In this document: positions 25,604-27,724 of the stretch, piece by piece
Layout of the letters: every line of letters begins with the position of its first letter
How positions within the stretch are numbered: the first letter of the stretch is position 1
Source of the DNA: a virus
DNA: 27,724 nucleotides
Reading direction: 5' to 3' (one strand)
IMG/VR virus record: IMGVR_UViG_3300036398_002841
Location: 1-27,724 of that record
Translations under genes and position numbers: made by a program
The notes under the pieces: generated by a model
Databases searched by the model: none
Seen by the model: only the letters and a program-made list of their open reading frames with translations
Told to the model about the DNA's origin: nothing

Positions 25604-26430
25604 CTTGCATAATCAAACGTTAACGCAACATCGTAGGTTTTACTACAATTTTCACATGTTCCTGTTTGTGATTTAAGTGCACCTTCTTGACTAAGCTCAA
25701 CTATGCGCTCTTGTAATTTTTTACAAATTTCTGAATCACAATTTAAATAGAATTCTTGAATAAATTCTGGTTCTGACACTATAGTACCACTATCAACTAG
25801 CTCAATAAACTGTGTGCTATCTACTAGTAGTTTTGCATTTAAATCAACTAATCTAGTAATGTGGTGCTTATATGCACTAATTTTTGTTTGATCTTCTGTA
25901 TTGTCACTGACAATGTTTTCCAACATACGTTGTTGTTCATATGAAATTTTACTAGTTTCATTTAAACTTGCGTAAGTTTGTGGCTTGATTTTGATTCTAA
26001 TTTTTTCATGTTCTAATTTTTTATCGTAGTCAGGACATTGTATGCTATCTAGATAGCCTGTTAATTCAACTTCAAATCTATTTTCTGTCTCGCAATGCGG
26101 GCATTTAGTGTCGATGTTCATGGTATTGCCATAAGACGCTACCCTAATCGCAATTAAAATAGCATCTACATCTGTACTAGGAATTTCCCACGCATCGGTA
26201 ATGTGTGGACAACAACTTTCTATAACATCTACTACACCTTGGCCGTTTAATAATGCGTCAGGTGTTTTTAATAAAATCTCATCTTTTGCTGTCATTGGAT
26301 ATATTGGTAATTCACCTGTTTTGGGTATATCCAACCCAGCAGTCCAGTGCTGGCCATTGCTTGGTAATCTTAGATAAATTCCTGGTTGTCTAAAATGCGC
26401 TCGCAAAGGATTGAGAGGTTTTTGATCCAT
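25582..26430 (-). CDS. 26: Baseplate hub assembly protein gp26 (T4_baseplate family)
   Basis: 282 residues without frameshifting (T4 gp26: 208). The family pattern is N-terminal: LRAHFRQPGIYLRLPSNGQH, then GELPIYPMTAKDEILLKTPD and LLNGQGVVDVIESCCPH (about 10-75). Two CxxC pairs, C110-P-H-C113 and C259-E-N-C262, could form a zinc ribbon bringing the middle and C-terminus together. ATG at 26430 is preceded by AGGA (26442-26439) and a perfect late promoter on the same strand. At codon 278 the ribosome meets the slippery site: most ribosomes should add A-N-S-S and stop, a fraction should continue into the gp51-like domain. The short form plus long fusion beside a tape-measure-like gene parallels lambda gpG/gpGT. 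Confidence 0.92.
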   Translation of the reverse strand: MDQKPLNPLRAHFRQPGIYLRLPSNGQHWTAGLDIPKTGELPIYPMTAKDEILLKTPDALLNGQGVVDVIESCCPHITDAWEIPSTDVDAILIAIRVASYGNTMNIDTKCPHCETENRFEVELTGYLDSIQCPDYDKKLEHEKIRIKIKPQTYASLNETSKISYEQQRMLENIVSDNTEDQTKISAYKHHITRLVDLNAKLLVDSTQFIELVDSGTIVSEPEFIQEFYLNCDSEICKKLQERIVELSQEGALKSQTGTCENCSKTYDVALTFDYASFFANSS

Positions 26431-26441
26431 TTTTTGATTCC

Positions 26442-26449
26442 TATAAATA
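26442..26449 (+). promoter_or_regulatory. T4-type late promoter, rightward
   Basis: A perfect TATAAATA, 31 nt upstream of the tape-measure-like ATG. Initiation a few bases downstream would give a leader of about 25 nt containing AGG (26470-26472) 8 nt before the ATG. gp55, encoded in this window, is the expected sigma factor. Confidence 0.8.
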
Positions 26450-26462
26450 ATTGATAATACTA

Positions 26463-26470
26463 TATTTATA
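26463..26470 (-). promoter_or_regulatory. T4-type late promoter, leftward
   Basis: A perfect TATAAATA on the minus strand, 32 nt upstream of the gp26 ATG. With the rightward copy it forms a perfect 10-bp inverted repeat, CCTATAAATA (26440-26449) and TATTTATAGG (26463-26472). Each promoter lies on the far side of the other, so the two start sites should nearly coincide near 26455-26457. Confidence 0.8.
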
Positions 26471-26480
26471 GGCTAAAAAT

Positions 26481-27724
26481 ATGGCTGATCCACAAATCCA
26501 ACAACTGTTACAAGCGTTTCAACAACTGACCGGAACGGCCGGCAATGCTAGGGCATCAATGGCTGCTGCCAGCCAGTCCATGGCTAGACTGCGCACAGAA
26601 ATGCAACGTGGCACAGGAACAGTGCAAAGTCAAACTGCCGCACTACAAAGCTCTATTTCGCAATTTGCTGCACTGGATACAGCCACGCAGCAGTCAGCAG
26701 CTGGGCAAAAGCTACTGGCCCAACAGGCACAGGCTGCTTCAGAGATATTTAGAGATGCTGCTGGATCAATGACCGCATCAGTACTAAAAGGCGGCTTAGC
26801 CGAAGCCATCAACTATGTAACAAAACAAATTACTACAACCATAGGCAGCTATCAAGAAGGTGCCAGTGGTATCCAAACAGCATTTAACATGCAAAATGCT
26901 GCCATGGAAAGTCAGATTCAAATACTGAATAGATTGAGTTCTGGTGCAGAAGTTGCAGCCACTACTCTAGCACTAATACCAAATCCAATTGCTAGACTGG
27001 TTGCAGGGCTAGCAGGAGGCACATCGGCCTTAATGGCTTTTGCTGCTCAGGCCGGTACCAAAACGCTAGAAGGCATGAAAATGCTTGAAAAAGAAACTAC
27101 CATTACTGCAATGTCATTTGATGTCTTGCAAAAGAATGGAGTTTTATTTGGCGGCGGTATGCTGCAAATGAGAGAAACTAGCGGCGAATTGCGTTTAAAT
27201 CTCAATGAATTTTCTAAAGTTGTATCGCACAGCAGGAAAGAATTAACTGATTTTGGCGGATCAACAGTAGGTGGTGTTAAAAAATTAAGAAATGTAGGAT
27301 TAGCACTTGATCAACTTGCCACCGAAGGAAAAGATTTACGCAGAAATCTATTACTGTCTGGTATCAGTTATGAAGAACAAACCGAAGGCATGGTCCAATT
27401 CATGGACATGATGAACAAGACCGGTAAGTTGCGTGGAATGACTGATAAAGAAATTGCGGAAACAGGTGCCAAATATTTGATAACTCAGAAGGCTATTGCA
27501 GCGTTTACTGGCGAAGAAGCAAAACAAGCGCAGGCTCGAGCCAAGCAAGCAGCCGAACAAGGTGCAGTAAGAGTAAAACTAGAAAAAATGGGCGGCGAAG
27601 CTGCGCAGAAATTTAGGCTGTTGTCTGAACAAGTAGGCCCGGACATGACCAAGGCTTTGCAACAGATGTTAGTGACCGGTGGCAGTGTGGTAGACAAAAA
27701 TCTAAACATTATGTTGGCAAACAG
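26481..27724 (+). CDS. Tape-measure-like tail protein, 3' end outside window
   Basis: ATG at 26481 opens a frame that remains open to the right edge (414 codons), so the C-terminus is missing. The N-terminus (about 1-110) is Gln/Ala-rich and probably coiled coil (MADPQIQQLLQAFQQLTG, then QQSAAGQKLLAQQAQAASE). A small, hydrophobic, glycine-rich stretch follows near 150-195 (LALIPNPIARLVAGLAGG). Then comes VGLALDQLATEGKDLRRNLL, GISYEEQTEGMVQFMDMM, RGMTDKEIAETGAKYL and AFTGEEAKQAQARAKQAAEQ. This helical pattern occurs in tape-measure or structural proteins of marine T4-like phages. Divergent placement beside the gp26/gp51 frameshift pair supports a tape-measure role (functional analogue of T4 gp29). 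Homology to gp29 itself is not evident. Confidence 0.7.
   Translation, partial: MADPQIQQLLQAFQQLTGTAGNARASMAAASQSMARLRTEMQRGTGTVQSQTAALQSSISQFAALDTATQQSAAGQKLLAQQAQAASEIFRDAAGSMTASVLKGGLAEAINYVTKQITTTIGSYQEGASGIQTAFNMQNAAMESQIQILNRLSSGAEVAATTLALIPNPIARLVAGLAGGTSALMAFAAQAGTKTLEGMKMLEKETTITAMSFDVLQKNGVLFGGGMLQMRETSGELRLNLNEFSKVVSHSRKELTDFGGSTVGGVKKLRNVGLALDQLATEGKDLRRNLLLSGISYEEQTEGMVQFMDMMNKTGKLRGMTDKEIAETGAKYLITQKAIAAFTGEEAKQAQARAKQAAEQGAVRVKLEKMGGEAAQKFRLLSEQVGPDMTKALQQMLVTGGSVVDKNLNIMLAN

Noticed and set aside
1-27724. CRISPR arrays, insertion sequences, integrase/attachment sites and tRNA genes
   Set aside because: No spaced direct repeats, transposase or integrase motifs, or tRNA T-arm consensus were seen on either strand.

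Overview
The window is a piece of an AT-rich, T4-like myovirus genome (Caudoviricetes). It carries a T4-type baseplate set (gp6, gp25, gp5, gp53, a tube-cap protein, gp26/gp51), the late sigma factor gp55 and the gp46/gp47 recombination nuclease. The long, modular forms of the baseplate proteins, and the neighbouring radical-SAM, SGNH and EKTFKP-type genes, resemble marine T4-like phages of cyanobacteria and pelagic proteobacteria. The exact host cannot be read from the sequence: there are no photosynthesis genes and no tRNA genes.

Layout. Positions 1-16242 are one minus-strand baseplate operon. In transcription order it holds a tube-cap protein (gp48/gp54 type), gp53, an 850-residue hub-type protein, the gp5 spike, a 361-residue structural protein, gp25, gp6, and a giant gp7-position protein that runs off the left edge. 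Genes overlap or nearly touch throughout. A 63-bp divergent intergenic region then separates this from a plus-strand operon (16306-24952). That operon holds gp55, gp47, a split EKTFKP-type gene, a 2OG-Fe(II) oxygenase-like protein, an amidinotransferase-fold protein, gp46, a radical SAM protein, a GIY-YIG-like protein and an SGNH-like protein. The four enzyme-like genes between and after gp47 and gp46 form an accessory cassette of unknown product, wedged into the recombination genes.

Positions 24953-25316 contain no convincing gene but are GC-richer and dense in hairpins, so they may encode a structured RNA. They are followed by a minus-strand intrinsic terminator that closes a short minus-strand unit encoding gp26 and a gp51-like domain. 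The gp51-like domain has no start codon of its own. It lies in the -1 frame behind a textbook frameshift signal: slippery T TTT TTC, a 6-nt spacer and a 10-bp perfect stem containing the gp26 stop. This mimics the tail-assembly-chaperone frameshift of lambda, P2 and Mu, and the adjacent divergent gene (26481 to the right edge) looks like a tape-measure protein.

The two divergent units are driven by two perfect T4-type late promoters (TATAAATA) on opposite strands, placed crosswise in a 50-bp gap. They are the promoter type that the gp55 encoded in this window should recognise. The most interesting items are the gp26/gp51 frameshift, the crossed promoters, the possible structured RNA and the enzyme cassette.
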